From an uncultured Clostridia bacterium (GTDB lineage Bacteria > Bacillota > Clostridia > Oscillospirales > Ruminococcaceae): DNA of 64,000 nucleotides. The stretch is taken from assembly GCA_947589035.1 (NCBI GenBank), contig CANPYZ010000004.1, positions 1 to 64,000 of the forward strand, given 5' to 3'. Of the stretch, positions 23,325 through 32,379 are shown one piece after another. The notes below the pieces were generated by a model. The model was not told where the DNA came from and ran no database searches. It saw nothing but the letters and a program-made list of their open reading frames with translations. The position numbers were made by a program, and so were the translations under genes. Within the stretch, counting starts at the first letter, position 1, and every line of letters begins with the position of its first letter.

Positions 23325-24170
23325 GTGCTGTATTCTTTTGAAGTATTCCCCCCGAAACCAACGACACCTATCGAAAAAGTTTCCGCTTGTTTTGCGGAAA
23401 TTTCAGCGTTAAAGCCGGATTATATTAGCGTGACTTATGGAGCAGGCGGCGGAACGGCAGGCGGTGAAGTGACTTGTGCTTTAGCGGCACGTTTACAGGA
23501 CGAGTTCCACACACCGGCAGTTGCGCATTTGCCGTGCATTTCCTACACACGGGAAGAAATTTCTGCCGTATTAGCGGACTTTCAAGCCCACGGTATCACG
23601 AAAATTTTAGCTTTACGGGGAGACAGAAGCCCGAACAGACCGGAAAAGCATGATTTCCGGCACGCAAGCGATTTACTCCACTTCATTCGGGAGCAAGGGC
23701 AGGGGGAATTTTCCCTTTACGGGGCATGTTATCCGGAAGTTCACCCAGAGGCGAAAAGTGCCGCTGCTGATTTACAAAATTTAAAAAGAAAAGTTGATGC
23801 AGGGGCGGAGCAATTAATTTCACAATTATTTTTTGATAATCAAGTATTTTATGATTTTATGGAAAAATGTGAAATTTTAGGCATTACTGTCCCCATTGAG
23901 GCGGGAATTATGCCCGTAACGAGTGCAAGCCAAATTCAGCGCATGGTGAGTTTATGCGGGGCAAGTTTACCCAGAAAATTCACTGCCATTATGCAGAAAT
24001 GGGGCGATAATCCGAACGCTTTACGAGATGCGGGGATTGCTTATGCGGTTGACCAGATTGTTGATTTAGCGGCGAACGGCGTTGACGGGGTGCATTTATA
24101 CACAATGAATAATCCGGAAGTAGCGAAAAGAATTACCACAGCTGTTTCGGGCATATTAGGAAGAATATGA
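23325..24170 (+). CDS. metF: 5,10-methylenetetrahydrofolate reductase
   Basis: 281 aa, GTG start at 23325 immediately after the ung stop (GGAG 11-12 nt upstream). TIM-barrel with FEVFPPK at 5-11 (catalytic Glu), ALRGD (about 103-107) and QLFFDN. Supplies 5-methyl-THF to the MetH encoded two genes downstream. Short form without the C-terminal regulatory domain of eukaryotes. Confidence 0.93.
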   Translation: MLYSFEVFPPKPTTPIEKVSACFAEISALKPDYISVTYGAGGGTAGGEVTCALAARLQDEFHTPAVAHLPCISYTREEISAVLADFQAHGITKILALRGDRSPNRPEKHDFRHASDLLHFIREQGQGEFSLYGACYPEVHPEAKSAAADLQNLKRKVDAGAEQLISQLFFDNQVFYDFMEKCEILGITVPIEAGIMPVTSASQIQRMVSLCGASLPRKFTAIMQKWGDNPNALRDAGIAYAVDQIVDLAANGVDGVHLYTMNNPEVAKRITTAVSGILGRI

Positions 24171-24718
24171 CCATTTCTGAATTATTACAAAAAAGCATAA
24201 CTCCGAAATATTGCTGGAAATATTTTTTAAAAAACGAATTAGAAGATATTCTGTTAGGGGAAGACATTCAGAACCATTTAGCACAATGTGAAGCAGTATG
24301 TTTATTTTGCGCAACATTAGGGCAACAAGCAGATGAATTAATCCGGCGGGCGCAAGTGAAAGATATTTCGGAAGGCTTTACAGCGGACACATTAGCGAGT
24401 AATTTCATTGAAGAATTTTGCGATAAGGCGGAAAAAGAAATTATTTCGCATTTTCCGGGAAAATATTTTACATGGCGGTTCAGTCCTGGTTACGGAGATA
24501 TGCCGTTAAGCGTGCAGGGAAAATTTTTAAGCAAGCTAAACGCTGAAAAAAGAATTGGCGTGCATGTACATGAAAGCGGATTACTAATTCCGTTGAAATC
24601 AGTCACAGCAGTGATTGGCATATCGGAAAAGCCTCTTCCCGTTAAGAAAAAGGGCTGTGCAATTTGTCAGTTAGCGGAAAGCTGCACATACAGAAAGAAA
24701 GGTGAACACTGCAATTGA
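24167..24718 (+). CDS. Stand-alone methionine-synthase reactivation domain
   Basis: 183 aa; ATG overlaps the metF stop. Matches the B12-dependent methionine synthase activation domain, with RFSPGYGDMPLSVQ (about 105-118) which holds the S-adenosylmethionine-binding RxxPGY motif. In E. coli this is the C-terminal part of MetH; here it is a separate gene, as in several Clostridia. C-terminal CAICQLAESCTYRKKGEHC has four cysteines that may bind a metal. Needed to remethylate oxidised cob(II)alamin on the following MetH. Confidence 0.88.
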   Translation: MTISELLQKSITPKYCWKYFLKNELEDILLGEDIQNHLAQCEAVCLFCATLGQQADELIRRAQVKDISEGFTADTLASNFIEEFCDKAEKEIISHFPGKYFTWRFSPGYGDMPLSVQGKFLSKLNAEKRIGVHVHESGLLIPLKSVTAVIGISEKPLPVKKKGCAICQLAESCTYRKKGEHCN

Positions 24719-27069
24719 ACGCAGAATTAACAGAAACATTAAAGCAGAAATTTTTGCTTTTAGACGGCGGAATGGGAACAATGCTACAAAATTCCGGATT
24801 AGCTGCCGGAGGAGTTCCGGAAATGCTGAATTTCACCGAACCGGAAAAAATTATTGCCATTCATCGGGCGTATGTGCAAGCCGGAGCGCAAGTCATTTAT
24901 ACGAACACGTTCGGCGCAAACCGTTTGAAAATGGCAAGTACGCATCATTCCGTAAGGCAAATTATTCAGGCGGCAATTGCCAATGCGAAAAAGGCAGAAC
25001 CGGAATATATTGCTTTAGACATAGGACCAATCGGGCAATTATTAGAACCGTCCGGAACGTTGAAATTTGAAGAGGCATATTCCATTTTTCAGGAACAAAT
25101 TGAAGCCGGAAAAGATGCAGATATGATCATTTTTGAAACTATGACGGATTTACGGGAAGTCCGTGCCGGAGTGCTTGCCGCAAAGGAACACAGCGACAAG
25201 CCAATTTTTGTGACAATGAGCATGGAAGAAAACGGCAGAACGTTCACGGGGTGTGAAATTCCGGCAATGGCACTCACGTTAGAGGGCTTAGGCGTGGACG
25301 CTATCGGGGTGAATTGTTCTTTAGGACCGGAAGAATTAGTTCCCATTGTGAAACAGCTTTGTGAATGGACAACATTGCCCGTTATTGTGAAACCGAATGC
25401 AGGCTTGCCTGACCCCTTAACGAATGCATATGATTTTGATGCGGAAAAATTCGCAAAATGCAGTGAAATTTTTGCGGAAATGGGAGCAGTCATTTTCGGG
25501 GGGTGCTGTGGAACAACGCCGGAACATATTCAAGCACTTTCGAAAATGCTTTCCGGAAGAAAACCGGTTCAGAGAAAAATAACTATTCCGGCAGCAGTAT
25601 GTTCAGCGAATAAGACAGTGATTTTAAATCAGCCGAGAATTATTGGAGAACGCATTAACCCGACAGGGAAAAAGCGTTTTAAACAGGCGTTAATGGAAAA
25701 AGACAGAAATTATATTCTTCAGCAGGCAATTCAGCAAATCGAAGCCGGAGCGGATATTTTAGACGTGAATGTAGGACTTCCGGAAATTGACGAAACGGAA
25801 ATGATGAAAGACACTGTGCAATCTTTGCAAAGCATTACAGACACGCCATTGCAGTTAGATTCCACGAAACCGGAAGCCTTAGAAGCCGGATTAAGGGTTT
25901 ACAACGGGAAACCGATTGTCAATTCCGTGAACGGTGAAGAAGAATCCTTAAATTTAATTTTACCCTTAGTGAAGAAATACGGCGCAGCGGTTGTCGGATT
26001 AACATTAGACAAGAACGGCATACCGAAAACGGCAGAAGGCAGAGTGAACATTGCGGAACGCATTTTAGAAAAGGCATTATCTTTCGGCATACGGCGGGAA
26101 GATGTTTACATTGACTGTTTAACGCTGACCGCCTCAGCGGAACAAGAAGGAGTCATGCAGACATTAAACGCCTTACATGAAGTGAAAACAAAACTCGGCT
26201 TGAAAACCGTTTTAGGTGTATCGAATATTTCTTTCGGGTTGCCGAATCGGGAATTAGTGAACCGGAATTTTTTAGCAATGGCATTATCTTTCGGGTTAGA
26301 TTTGCCAATTATTAACCCGAATGTGGAAAGCATGACAGCAGCAGTGCGGACATATAAATTATTAGCGAATATTGACCGGAATGCAGTGGAGTTCATTTCG
26401 CATTACGGGGGAGAACCGAAAGAGAATATTTCTCCGGAAAAGCAGGAAATTTCTTTATCAGCGGCAATTTCTTCCGGATTGAAAACGGAAGCCGGAAATT
26501 TAACGAAACTGCTTTTACAGACGAAAGAACCCATGCAAATTGTGAATCAAGAACTCATTCCGGCATTAGATGAGGCAGGCGTAAAATTCGAACAAGGGAA
26601 AATTTTCCTTCCGCAGTTGATTTCTTCAGCGAGTGCAGCGCAGTCAGCATTTGAAGAAATCAAAAATTATTTGTGTGAACACAATACAGAAGCCGTCAAC
26701 AAGGGAATGATTATTTTAGCGACAGTGAAAGGCGACATTCACGACATCGGAAAAAACATTGTGAAAATTTTACTGGAAAATTACGGCTATCAAGTGATTG
26801 ATTTAGGGAAAGATGTTGCATTCGAAGAAGTGGTAAACGCTACGGAAAAATATCATGCGCCTTTAGTAGGGCTTTCGGCGTTAATGACAACAACGTTGCC
26901 TTCTATGGAGAAAACCATTCAGTTACTCCGGAAAAATTGCCCTTGGTGTAAAACTGTTGTCGGCGGTGCGGTCTTAACGGCAGATTACGCCCGCCAGATT
27001 GGGGCGGATTTTTACGCTAAAGATGCGAAAGAAACCGTTGACATTGCGAAAAGAATTTTTAATAATTAA
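24715..27069 (+). CDS. metH: Cobalamin-dependent methionine synthase (without activation domain)
   Basis: 784 aa, TTG start overlapping the preceding stop (AAGGTG about 10 nt upstream). Domain order: homocysteine methyltransferase (1-290; zinc ligands in GVNCSLGPE and GGCCGTTPEH), pterin-binding methyl-THF domain (about 300-565; IGERINPTGKK, LDVNVGLPEIDE), cobalamin cap and binding domain (about 580-784; DIHDIGKNIV supplies the His ligand of cobalt). Transfers methyl from methyl-THF to homocysteine. The missing fourth domain is encoded just upstream. Confidence 0.95.
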   Translation: MNAELTETLKQKFLLLDGGMGTMLQNSGLAAGGVPEMLNFTEPEKIIAIHRAYVQAGAQVIYTNTFGANRLKMASTHHSVRQIIQAAIANAKKAEPEYIALDIGPIGQLLEPSGTLKFEEAYSIFQEQIEAGKDADMIIFETMTDLREVRAGVLAAKEHSDKPIFVTMSMEENGRTFTGCEIPAMALTLEGLGVDAIGVNCSLGPEELVPIVKQLCEWTTLPVIVKPNAGLPDPLTNAYDFDAEKFAKCSEIFAEMGAVIFGGCCGTTPEHIQALSKMLSGRKPVQRKITIPAAVCSANKTVILNQPRIIGERINPTGKKRFKQALMEKDRNYILQQAIQQIEAGADILDVNVGLPEIDETEMMKDTVQSLQSITDTPLQLDSTKPEALEAGLRVYNGKPIVNSVNGEEESLNLILPLVKKYGAAVVGLTLDKNGIPKTAEGRVNIAERILEKALSFGIRREDVYIDCLTLTASAEQEGVMQTLNALHEVKTKLGLKTVLGVSNISFGLPNRELVNRNFLAMALSFGLDLPIINPNVESMTAAVRTYKLLANIDRNAVEFISHYGGEPKENISPEKQEISLSAAISSGLKTEAGNLTKLLLQTKEPMQIVNQELIPALDEAGVKFEQGKIFLPQLISSASAAQSAFEEIKNYLCEHNTEAVNKGMIILATVKGDIHDIGKNIVKILLENYGYQVIDLGKDVAFEEVVNATEKYHAPLVGLSALMTTTLPSMEKTIQLLRKNCPWCKTVVGGAVLTADYARQIGADFYAKDAKETVDIAKRIFNN

Positions 27070-27117
27070 ATTTTTAATTTTTGATTTGTGATTAAGTTTA
27101 GAAAGGATTTAAGATTT

Positions 27118-27987
27118 ATGATTTCTGCAAAGCAGAAACAAGTCAGTTTCGGAACGGGGAAATTTTTGCAGGGCAGAAGAATTGCCTATAAAAGAATGAT
27201 TATTGTTATGCTTTTGTTGTTCGTTCTGATTTTCGGCACGGCTTACGCCATCCGAATGAAAAAAATTTATCAGGGGGAAATCATTGCGAATGTTCCCGAC
27301 CCTGAACAATATCCCGTCATGGGTGTGGACGTTTCCCGTTATCAGGGGAATATTGACTGGAAAACCATTGCTTCCCAGAATGTGACGTTCGCTTTTATTA
27401 AAGCCACGGAAGGCAGTTCTCATCAGGACATTACGTTTTCAAAAAACTGGCAGGAAGTCAGCGAAACGCCGATTTATGCGGGAGCATATCATTTTTTCAG
27501 TTTTGAAAGTTCCGGCGAAACGCAAGCGGAAAATTTCATTCAGACAGTAGGCGAATTAAGGGAAAACAGTCTTCCTCCGGTGATTGATTTAGAATTTTAC
27601 GGAGAATACAGCGAAACACCGCTTTCCCGAAAAGAAACGAAAGCCATTCTTGACCCGTTATTGAAACGCTTAGAAGAATATTATCATGTTAAGCCAATTA
27701 TTTACACCACAATTCGGGCATATTGTTATTATTTTCTGGGCGGGGGGTATGCGGATTATCCGCTGTGGTTCAGAAATGTTTATCAGGAACCGGCTTTAGA
27801 CTGGACATTCTGGCAATATTCCGACCAGGGGAAATTAGAAGGCTATGACGGCATTCAGGCTGACCAGACGGAAATGTGCATTGACTTGAATGTCTACCGG
27901 CGGTCTTATGAAGACTTTTTAGAAGAATTTGCCCTGCCGGAACGTGCAGAAGAATTACTCGAACAAGAAAGCGAGGGAACGACATGA
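27118..27987 (+). CDS. Membrane-anchored GH25 lysozyme
   Basis: 289 aa from ATG 27118 (GAAAGGA about 10 nt upstream). One membrane segment at about 26-47 (MIIVMLLLFVLIFGTAYAI) puts the catalytic domain outside. GH25 motifs: GVDVSRYQGNIDW (catalytic Asp), FAFIKATEG, AYHFF, PVIDLEF (catalytic D-x-E), and WQYSDQG. Cleaves N-acetylmuramic acid linkages in peptidoglycan. Overlaps manA by 4 bp. Confidence 0.92.
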   Translation: MISAKQKQVSFGTGKFLQGRRIAYKRMIIVMLLLFVLIFGTAYAIRMKKIYQGEIIANVPDPEQYPVMGVDVSRYQGNIDWKTIASQNVTFAFIKATEGSSHQDITFSKNWQEVSETPIYAGAYHFFSFESSGETQAENFIQTVGELRENSLPPVIDLEFYGEYSETPLSRKETKAILDPLLKRLEEYYHVKPIIYTTIRAYCYYFLGGGYADYPLWFRNVYQEPALDWTFWQYSDQGKLEGYDGIQADQTEMCIDLNVYRRSYEDFLEEFALPERAEELLEQESEGTT

Positions 27988-28964
27988 CACCATTTTTCCT
28001 GAAATCTGCCTGTAAAGATTATCTCTGGGGGGGAAACCGCCTGCGGAATTACGGGAAAATTTCCACTCAGGAACGCATTGCGGAAAGCTGGGAACTTTCC
28101 TGTCACCCTGACGGGGAAAGTGTGATTTCTTCCGGAGAATTTGAAGGCATGACGTTAAGTGCATTTCTGAAAGAATATCCGGAAGCTGCCGGAATTTACA
28201 GTGAAAAATTTGACCGTTTCCCTGTGCTGATTAAATTAATTGATGCGAAAGAAAATTTATCCATTCAGGTTCACCCTGATAACGCTTACGCTATGCGCCA
28301 TGAAAACGACTGGGGGAAAACAGAACTCTGGTATATTATCGAAGCTGAACCGAATGCGGAAATTATTTACGGCGTGAAACATGCCGTCACGAAAGAAGAA
28401 CTCCGTTCCGCCGTGGAACAGCATCATTTGCCGGAATTATTAAACCATGTGCCAGTGAAAGCCGGAGATGTATTTTTCATTCCTGCCGGAACGGTTCACG
28501 CCATCGGGAAAGGCATTTTACTTGCGGAAATTCAGCAGACTTCCAATTTAACCTATCGTTTATATGATTACGACAGGGGAAGAGAATTGCACATTGAAAA
28601 GGCTTTATCCGTAGCGAAATTAACGCCTTCTGAAAATCCGCCTTTAGAAAATCCTGTCATTCGTGAGGGCTACACGGCGCAATATTTAAAACGCTGCCCG
28701 TTCTTCACGGTGCAGAAAATTACAGCCTCGGAAAGCAGTGTCGGCTATTATGACAGTTTCCGGCATTTGTTAATTTTAGAAGGGAATGCCTTCATGGAGA
28801 TTGACGGGAAAGAAATTCCCATACACCGAGGAGACAGCATTTTCATTCCGGCGGGGGTATTCTGCCCGATACAGGGGAAATGCACCGCTTTGAAAACGTT
28901 CATGTCCCGAATGGAAAAGCCTGCCGACAAATTACAGCGGGTACGCCAAAGAATGATTTTATAA
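27984..28964 (+). CDS. manA: Mannose-6-phosphate isomerase, type I
   Basis: 326 aa; ATG overlaps the lysozyme stop. Cupin-fold enzyme with zinc-binding segments SIQVHPDNAYA and GDVFFIPAGTVHAIGKG, and C-terminal YDSFRHLLILEG cupin. Interconverts mannose-6-phosphate and fructose-6-phosphate. Length matches the short Firmicutes form. Confidence 0.93.
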   Translation: MTPFFLKSACKDYLWGGNRLRNYGKISTQERIAESWELSCHPDGESVISSGEFEGMTLSAFLKEYPEAAGIYSEKFDRFPVLIKLIDAKENLSIQVHPDNAYAMRHENDWGKTELWYIIEAEPNAEIIYGVKHAVTKEELRSAVEQHHLPELLNHVPVKAGDVFFIPAGTVHAIGKGILLAEIQQTSNLTYRLYDYDRGRELHIEKALSVAKLTPSENPPLENPVIREGYTAQYLKRCPFFTVQKITASESSVGYYDSFRHLLILEGNAFMEIDGKEIPIHRGDSIFIPAGVFCPIQGKCTALKTFMSRMEKPADKLQRVRQRMIL

Positions 28965-29074
28965 TTTGATTTCATGTGTAAAAAAGCAATAGAAAAAATT
29001 TCTTTAAGAGGGATTTAACAGTTAAAACATTTTTATAAAATGTTATCATAAAGTAATATGAGGAGTGATTTACT

Positions 29075-29398
29075 ATGCGAATAGTCTTGCAATATGGAGA
29101 ATGGGTCGTTGTGGAATTAGATAAACCATTTTGTTGTACTCCAAAAGAAACCAGAGAAGCCTCATATGTGGCGTTCAACGTTAATGCAGACCAAAAATTA
29201 CTTAAAGAAAAACTCTTTGAGTTACCTCAAGTGATGTGGCGAAGATCATTATTGGGCTTCCCAAGATATTATCATCAAGTGAATATAGAACAGAAGGATT
29301 TCCCTGAAAATGTCTTGCAAATCCTGAAAATTTTAAGGGTATTAAATGAAGACGGTACAGTAAATTCAAAATATGAGGATTCAAAATATGAGAATTGA
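29075..29398 (+). CDS. Hypothetical protein, 107 aa
   Basis: AGGAGTG lies 8-9 nt before ATG 29075, and a good terminator follows. Sequence is mixed alpha/beta without recognised motifs; WRRSLLGFPRYYHQ is the most distinctive part. A short repeat at the end (SKYEDSKYEN) suggests a small local duplication. An 8-bp palindrome AACATTTT/AAAATGTT lies upstream at about 29027-29045. Function unknown. Confidence 0.7.
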   Translation: MRIVLQYGEWVVVELDKPFCCTPKETREASYVAFNVNADQKLLKEKLFELPQVMWRRSLLGFPRYYHQVNIEQKDFPENVLQILKILRVLNEDGTVNSKYEDSKYEN

Positions 29399-29411
29399 TA
29401 ATCTCTCACTT

Positions 29412-29449
29412 ATCCCTTGTTTTTTCATAAAAAGCAAGGGATTTTTTTA
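29412..29449 (+). terminator. Terminator of the 107-aa gene
   Basis: ATCCCTTG, loop, CAAGGGAT followed by TTTTTT. Confidence 0.8.
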
Positions 29450-29473
29450 TTTCCCTGAAAACTGATTTTTTCC

Positions 29474-29502
29474 TTGACAAATACAGAAAAATATGGTATA
29501 CT
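29474..29502 (+). promoter_or_regulatory. Promoter of the glucokinase gene
   Basis: TTGACA (29474-29479), 17-nt spacer, TATACT (29497-29502). Confidence 0.75.
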
Positions 29503-29574
29503 GAAAATAGTTTTTGAAGAGAATCATAAAAACTGCTTTTCAGCAGAATCAATTAAGACAGGAGGATTCTTCGA

Positions 29575-30534
29575 ATGAAATATTATGTCGGAATTGACCT
29601 CGGCGGAACGAATATTGTTGCCGCTGTTGTCGATGAACAGTATCAGATTTTGTCAAAAGCCAGCACCAAAACTAACCGCCCCCGTCCGGCGGAAGCCATT
29701 GCGGAAGATATGGCAGCAATGGCTTTGCAAGCTGTGAATGATGCCGGCTTGACCCTTGACCAGATTGAATGGGTGGGTGTCGGTACGCCTGGACTTGCCA
29801 ACAGTCAGACCGGAATTGTGGAATTTTCGAATAATCTCGGGTTTGAAAATACGCCCCTTGCGGACTTAATCCGGAAGAAAATTGACAAGCCCATTTTCAT
29901 TGAAAATGATGCCAATGCGGCGGCTTACGGGGAATATGTTGCCGGAGCAGCGAAAGGTTCTGTGAATGCGGTCTGCATTACTTTAGGAACGGGTGTCGGC
30001 GGCGGCATTATCATTGACGGGAAAATTTACGCCGGCTCGAATTTCGGCGGTGCGGAAATCGGGCATACGGTCATTCAGGTGAATGGTGCGCAGTGTTCGT
30101 GCGGAAGAAAAGGTTGTTTTGAGGCGTATTCTTCAGCGACGGGCTTAATTCGCATGACGAAAGAAAAAATGGAACAATATCCTGATTCCGCTATGCATGG
30201 CATTACCGCAGAACGCAACGGGAAAGTTTCCGCAAGAACGGCATTTGAAGCTATGCGCATGGGCGACAAAGCCGGAAAGGAAGTCGTTGACGACTATATT
30301 TTATATTTAGCGGCAGGCATTACGAATACAATCAATATTTTCCAGCCGGACGTGTTATGCATTGGCGGCGGTGTCTGCAATGAAGGCGACCCGTTATTAC
30401 TTCCGATGAAAGCCCTTGTGGAAAAAGAAATTTACACCAGAAATTCCCCGAAAAACACAAAAATTGTCATTGCGCAGCTGGGCAATGATGCGGGCTTGAT
30501 TGGTGCGGCATTTTTAGGGGCAGCGAAATCCTAA
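29575..30534 (+). CDS. glcK: ROK-family glucokinase
   Basis: 319 aa; AGGAGG about 9 nt before the ATG. ATP-binding GIDLGGTNI (6-14), sugar-binding ENDANAAAYGE (about 105-115), GTGVGGGI, and the ROK zinc motif with GHTVIQVNGAQCSCGRKGCFEAYSS. Phosphorylates glucose. It fits cellobiose phosphorolysis in this genome, which releases one free glucose per cellobiose. Monocistronic, with own promoter and terminator. Confidence 0.92.
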   Translation: MKYYVGIDLGGTNIVAAVVDEQYQILSKASTKTNRPRPAEAIAEDMAAMALQAVNDAGLTLDQIEWVGVGTPGLANSQTGIVEFSNNLGFENTPLADLIRKKIDKPIFIENDANAAAYGEYVAGAAKGSVNAVCITLGTGVGGGIIIDGKIYAGSNFGGAEIGHTVIQVNGAQCSCGRKGCFEAYSSATGLIRMTKEKMEQYPDSAMHGITAERNGKVSARTAFEAMRMGDKAGKEVVDDYILYLAAGITNTINIFQPDVLCIGGGVCNEGDPLLLPMKALVEKEIYTRNSPKNTKIVIAQLGNDAGLIGAAFLGAAKS

Positions 30535-30563
30535 CTTAAAATTTAAATTTAAATTTAAAATTT

Positions 30564-30595
30564 AACGCCTTTCCGGATTTGGAAGGGCGTTTTTA
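30564..30595 (+). terminator. Terminator of glcK
   Basis: AACGCCTTTCC and GGAAGGGCGTT stem followed by TTTTAAAAA; preceded by an A/T-only TTTAAATT tract. Confidence 0.75.
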
Positions 30596-30679
30596 AAAAT
30601 TTTCCAGTATGAAATCATGAAAACGGCATATACTAACGCTGTGAACAGGACAACACAGTTCACAGAAAGAGGTATCACC

Positions 30680-30916
30680 ATGAACAACAGTATATGGGAT
30701 AAAATTTGTCTGACACTGCTGATTATCGGCGGTATCAACTGGGGCTTAGTGGGTATTTTTGAATTTGATTTAGTGGCGTGGTTATTAGGCGGTTCGGCAT
30801 CTGTACTGAGCAGGGCGGTTTACATTCTTGTAGCCGTTTCAGCGGTATGGTGTACGACATTATTATTCCGCTTAGACGACCACGAGGATTCGCATCAGAT
30901 TCATTCTATCGGATAG
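30680..30916 (+). CDS. DUF378-family small membrane protein
   Basis: 78 aa from ATG 30680 (AAAGAGG 8 nt upstream). Two membrane helices with the family pattern LLIIGGINWGLVGIFEFDLVAWLLGG and LSRAVYILVAVSAVW. Function of the family is unknown. The C-terminus is charged (DDHEDSHQ) and probably cytosolic. Confidence 0.85.
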   Translation: MNNSIWDKICLTLLIIGGINWGLVGIFEFDLVAWLLGGSASVLSRAVYILVAVSAVWCTTLLFRLDDHEDSHQIHSIG

Positions 30917-30930
30917 TTCCGGAAAACAAA

Positions 30931-30960
30931 CCCCCGTTTGTGAAAACGGGGGAATTTTTA
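30931..30960. terminator. Bidirectional terminator between DUF378 and dockerin genes
   Basis: CCCCCGTTT/AAACGGGGG stem with AATTTTTA on the plus side and TTTGTTTT on the minus side. A near-copy stands at 61505. Confidence 0.8.
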
Positions 30961-31189
30961 GTGTAAGTTTAAATTTAAGTTTAAAGTTTAGAATTAAAAT
31001 TCTTCAACAATGCCGACAACTTTTTTCATCATGAGAAGAGCGTCAGCAGAATCCACAATGCCGCTTTTGTCCACGTCGGCGGACTTGATTTGCGATGCGG
31101 AAAAGTCTGCTTTTCCGAGAATGTAACGATTCACGGAAATCACATCTAACACGGACGTTTCGCCGTCGCCGTCCACGTCGCCGAGAACA
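30931..31189 (-). repeat. Dockerin plus 3'-flank duplication, copy 1
   Basis: The block from the terminator through the dockerin coding region recurs at 61507-61758. The inner 147 bp (31043-31189) are identical; the outer part, covering the last codons, the TTTAAATT linker and the terminator, is nearly so. The genes differ completely further upstream. Confidence 0.9.
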
Positions 31190-32031
31190 ATGTCAGAAGC
31201 TTTTGGAAGGGTAGAATCTAATCCCCCGCCTGTAATCAATTGACGGTATTCGTCACGGTCTAAATCATTTTCTGAAACATAGTTGAAGAGTTCCTCATCT
31301 GCAACAAGTCTCTGATATTCGGAGTAAGACAAATCACAGTGCCGTACATAATCAAAAACTTCCTCATTTAACACGAAATCTTCGTAGCAGTATTGTTTTA
31401 TGTCACCCCAGACATAGGGGTCAGTTTCATAGTATTCCATGCAGCTGTCAGCAAGCTGTTTCGCAGATGTGCCGATTTCCTCACAAGTGGAAACTTTTTC
31501 AGTAGTTCCTTTAACTATACCCTCTATATAATTTGCGTATTCAGATAATTCTCCGGGAAGTGTTTCAATTATGCCCCAATCACTGAATGTAACAATATCT
31601 CCAACGGAATAGGCATCATTCGTAGTATTCCAGAATACCACGCCTTCATAAGCAAAATCTCCGTATTCAAAAATACCAAAATATTTGACGGGAGCATATT
31701 CGGAATCAGTGTGACTTTTACCAAGAATGATGAGTGCGTCGTTGATTTCTGGGTGAGTGTTATAGTCAATGCCTGTAATTGCGCCTACGCCTTCCGGAAC
31801 GGGTTCAGTTGGTTCTTCAATCACAGTAGGAGTTTTATTTTCTGAAGAATTTCCCGTAGAAAGAGAAGGGTCATCAGGGTTCGGCTGAGATTCTACTGTG
31901 ATTCGGTCATCGTCTAAGTATGACATAGATTCCGCAGGCGTTTCTTCTGCGCAGACGTACAACGGACAAGCCACGAGGGCAGAACACAGTGCAAGAGCGG
32001 AAACCTTGCGGAACAGAGTTGTTTTTTTCAT
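30994..32031 (-). CDS. Secreted dockerin-bearing protein of unknown catalytic type
   Basis: 345 aa from ATG 32031 (AAGGAGG 8 nt upstream). Signal peptide 1-28 (KKTTLFRKVSALALCSALVACPLYVCA), Pro/Glu/Thr linker to about 80, a domain of about 190 residues rich in acidic and aromatic residues with no known fold recognised, and a C-terminal dockerin (about 283-345) with two calcium-binding loops DVDGDGETSVLD and DVDKSGIVDSAD. The dockerin should attach it to a cohesin scaffold. The dockerin DNA is identical to that of the gene at 61563. The 5' untranslated region carries a parS-like site. Confidence 0.85.
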   Translation of the reverse strand: MKKTTLFRKVSALALCSALVACPLYVCAEETPAESMSYLDDDRITVESQPNPDDPSLSTGNSSENKTPTVIEEPTEPVPEGVGAITGIDYNTHPEINDALIILGKSHTDSEYAPVKYFGIFEYGDFAYEGVVFWNTTNDAYSVGDIVTFSDWGIIETLPGELSEYANYIEGIVKGTTEKVSTCEEIGTSAKQLADSCMEYYETDPYVWGDIKQYCYEDFVLNEEVFDYVRHCDLSYSEYQRLVADEELFNYVSENDLDRDEYRQLITGGGLDSTLPKASDIVLGDVDGDGETSVLDVISVNRYILGKADFSASQIKSADVDKSGIVDSADALLMMKKVVGIVEEF

Positions 32032-32070
32032 CAAAAAGACCTCCTTGTTTAATTTTGCGAATAAACTTAA

Positions 32071-32086
32071 TGTTCCACGTGGAACA
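32071..32086. promoter_or_regulatory. parS: parS-like ParB/Spo0J binding site
   Basis: TGTTCCACGTGGAACA is a perfect 16-bp palindrome and matches the conserved bacterial parS sequence (core GTTnCACGTGnAAC). It is flanked by AA/TT, extending the symmetry to 20 bp. It lies in the 5' leader of the dockerin gene. Chromosomal parS sites cluster around the replication origin. Confidence 0.85.
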
Positions 32087-32137
32087 TTATTTTTGCCAGG
32101 GCGGATAGAAAATTTCAACATCATTTTTTTTTTTTTC

Positions 32138-32166
32138 ATTATAACAAAAAATACGCCATTTGTCAA
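32138..32166 (-). promoter_or_regulatory. Promoter of the dockerin protein gene
   Basis: Minus strand TTGACA (32166-32161), 17-nt spacer, TATAAT (32143-32138). The leader of about 100 nt contains the parS palindrome. Confidence 0.75.
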
Positions 32167-32292
32167 GAGCTTTTTTGAAATTTTAGAATTTTTGTATGAT
32201 TGCATAAAATAGCACTCTATTTTTTAGCATTTTCCACAAATTTGAATTTTCACGTCAGAAATATTAAACAAATCCTCTCTTTTTCTTCCCTC

Positions 32293-32379
32293 TTCACTTA
32301 TATAACAACTGAACGCCGAAAAAATTGGATTTTTTTTCAAAAAATTTCTGAAAAATTTCACTTTCTCTGAAATACACAA
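32293..32379. repeat. Dispersed upstream element, copy 1
   Basis: Shares CTTCACTTATATAACAAC (18 bp identical), then GAAAAAAT, AAAAAATTTCTGAAAAATTT and ATACACAAA, in the same order with the block at 49289-49366. Both copies lie on the plus strand 75-100 bp before a -10 box. The rest of the 300-bp gap before aroE is AT-rich without a gene. Confidence 0.7.

Noticed and set aside
24702..25070. 122-codon frame overlapping the start of metH
   Set aside because: Different frame of a clearly identified enzyme gene.
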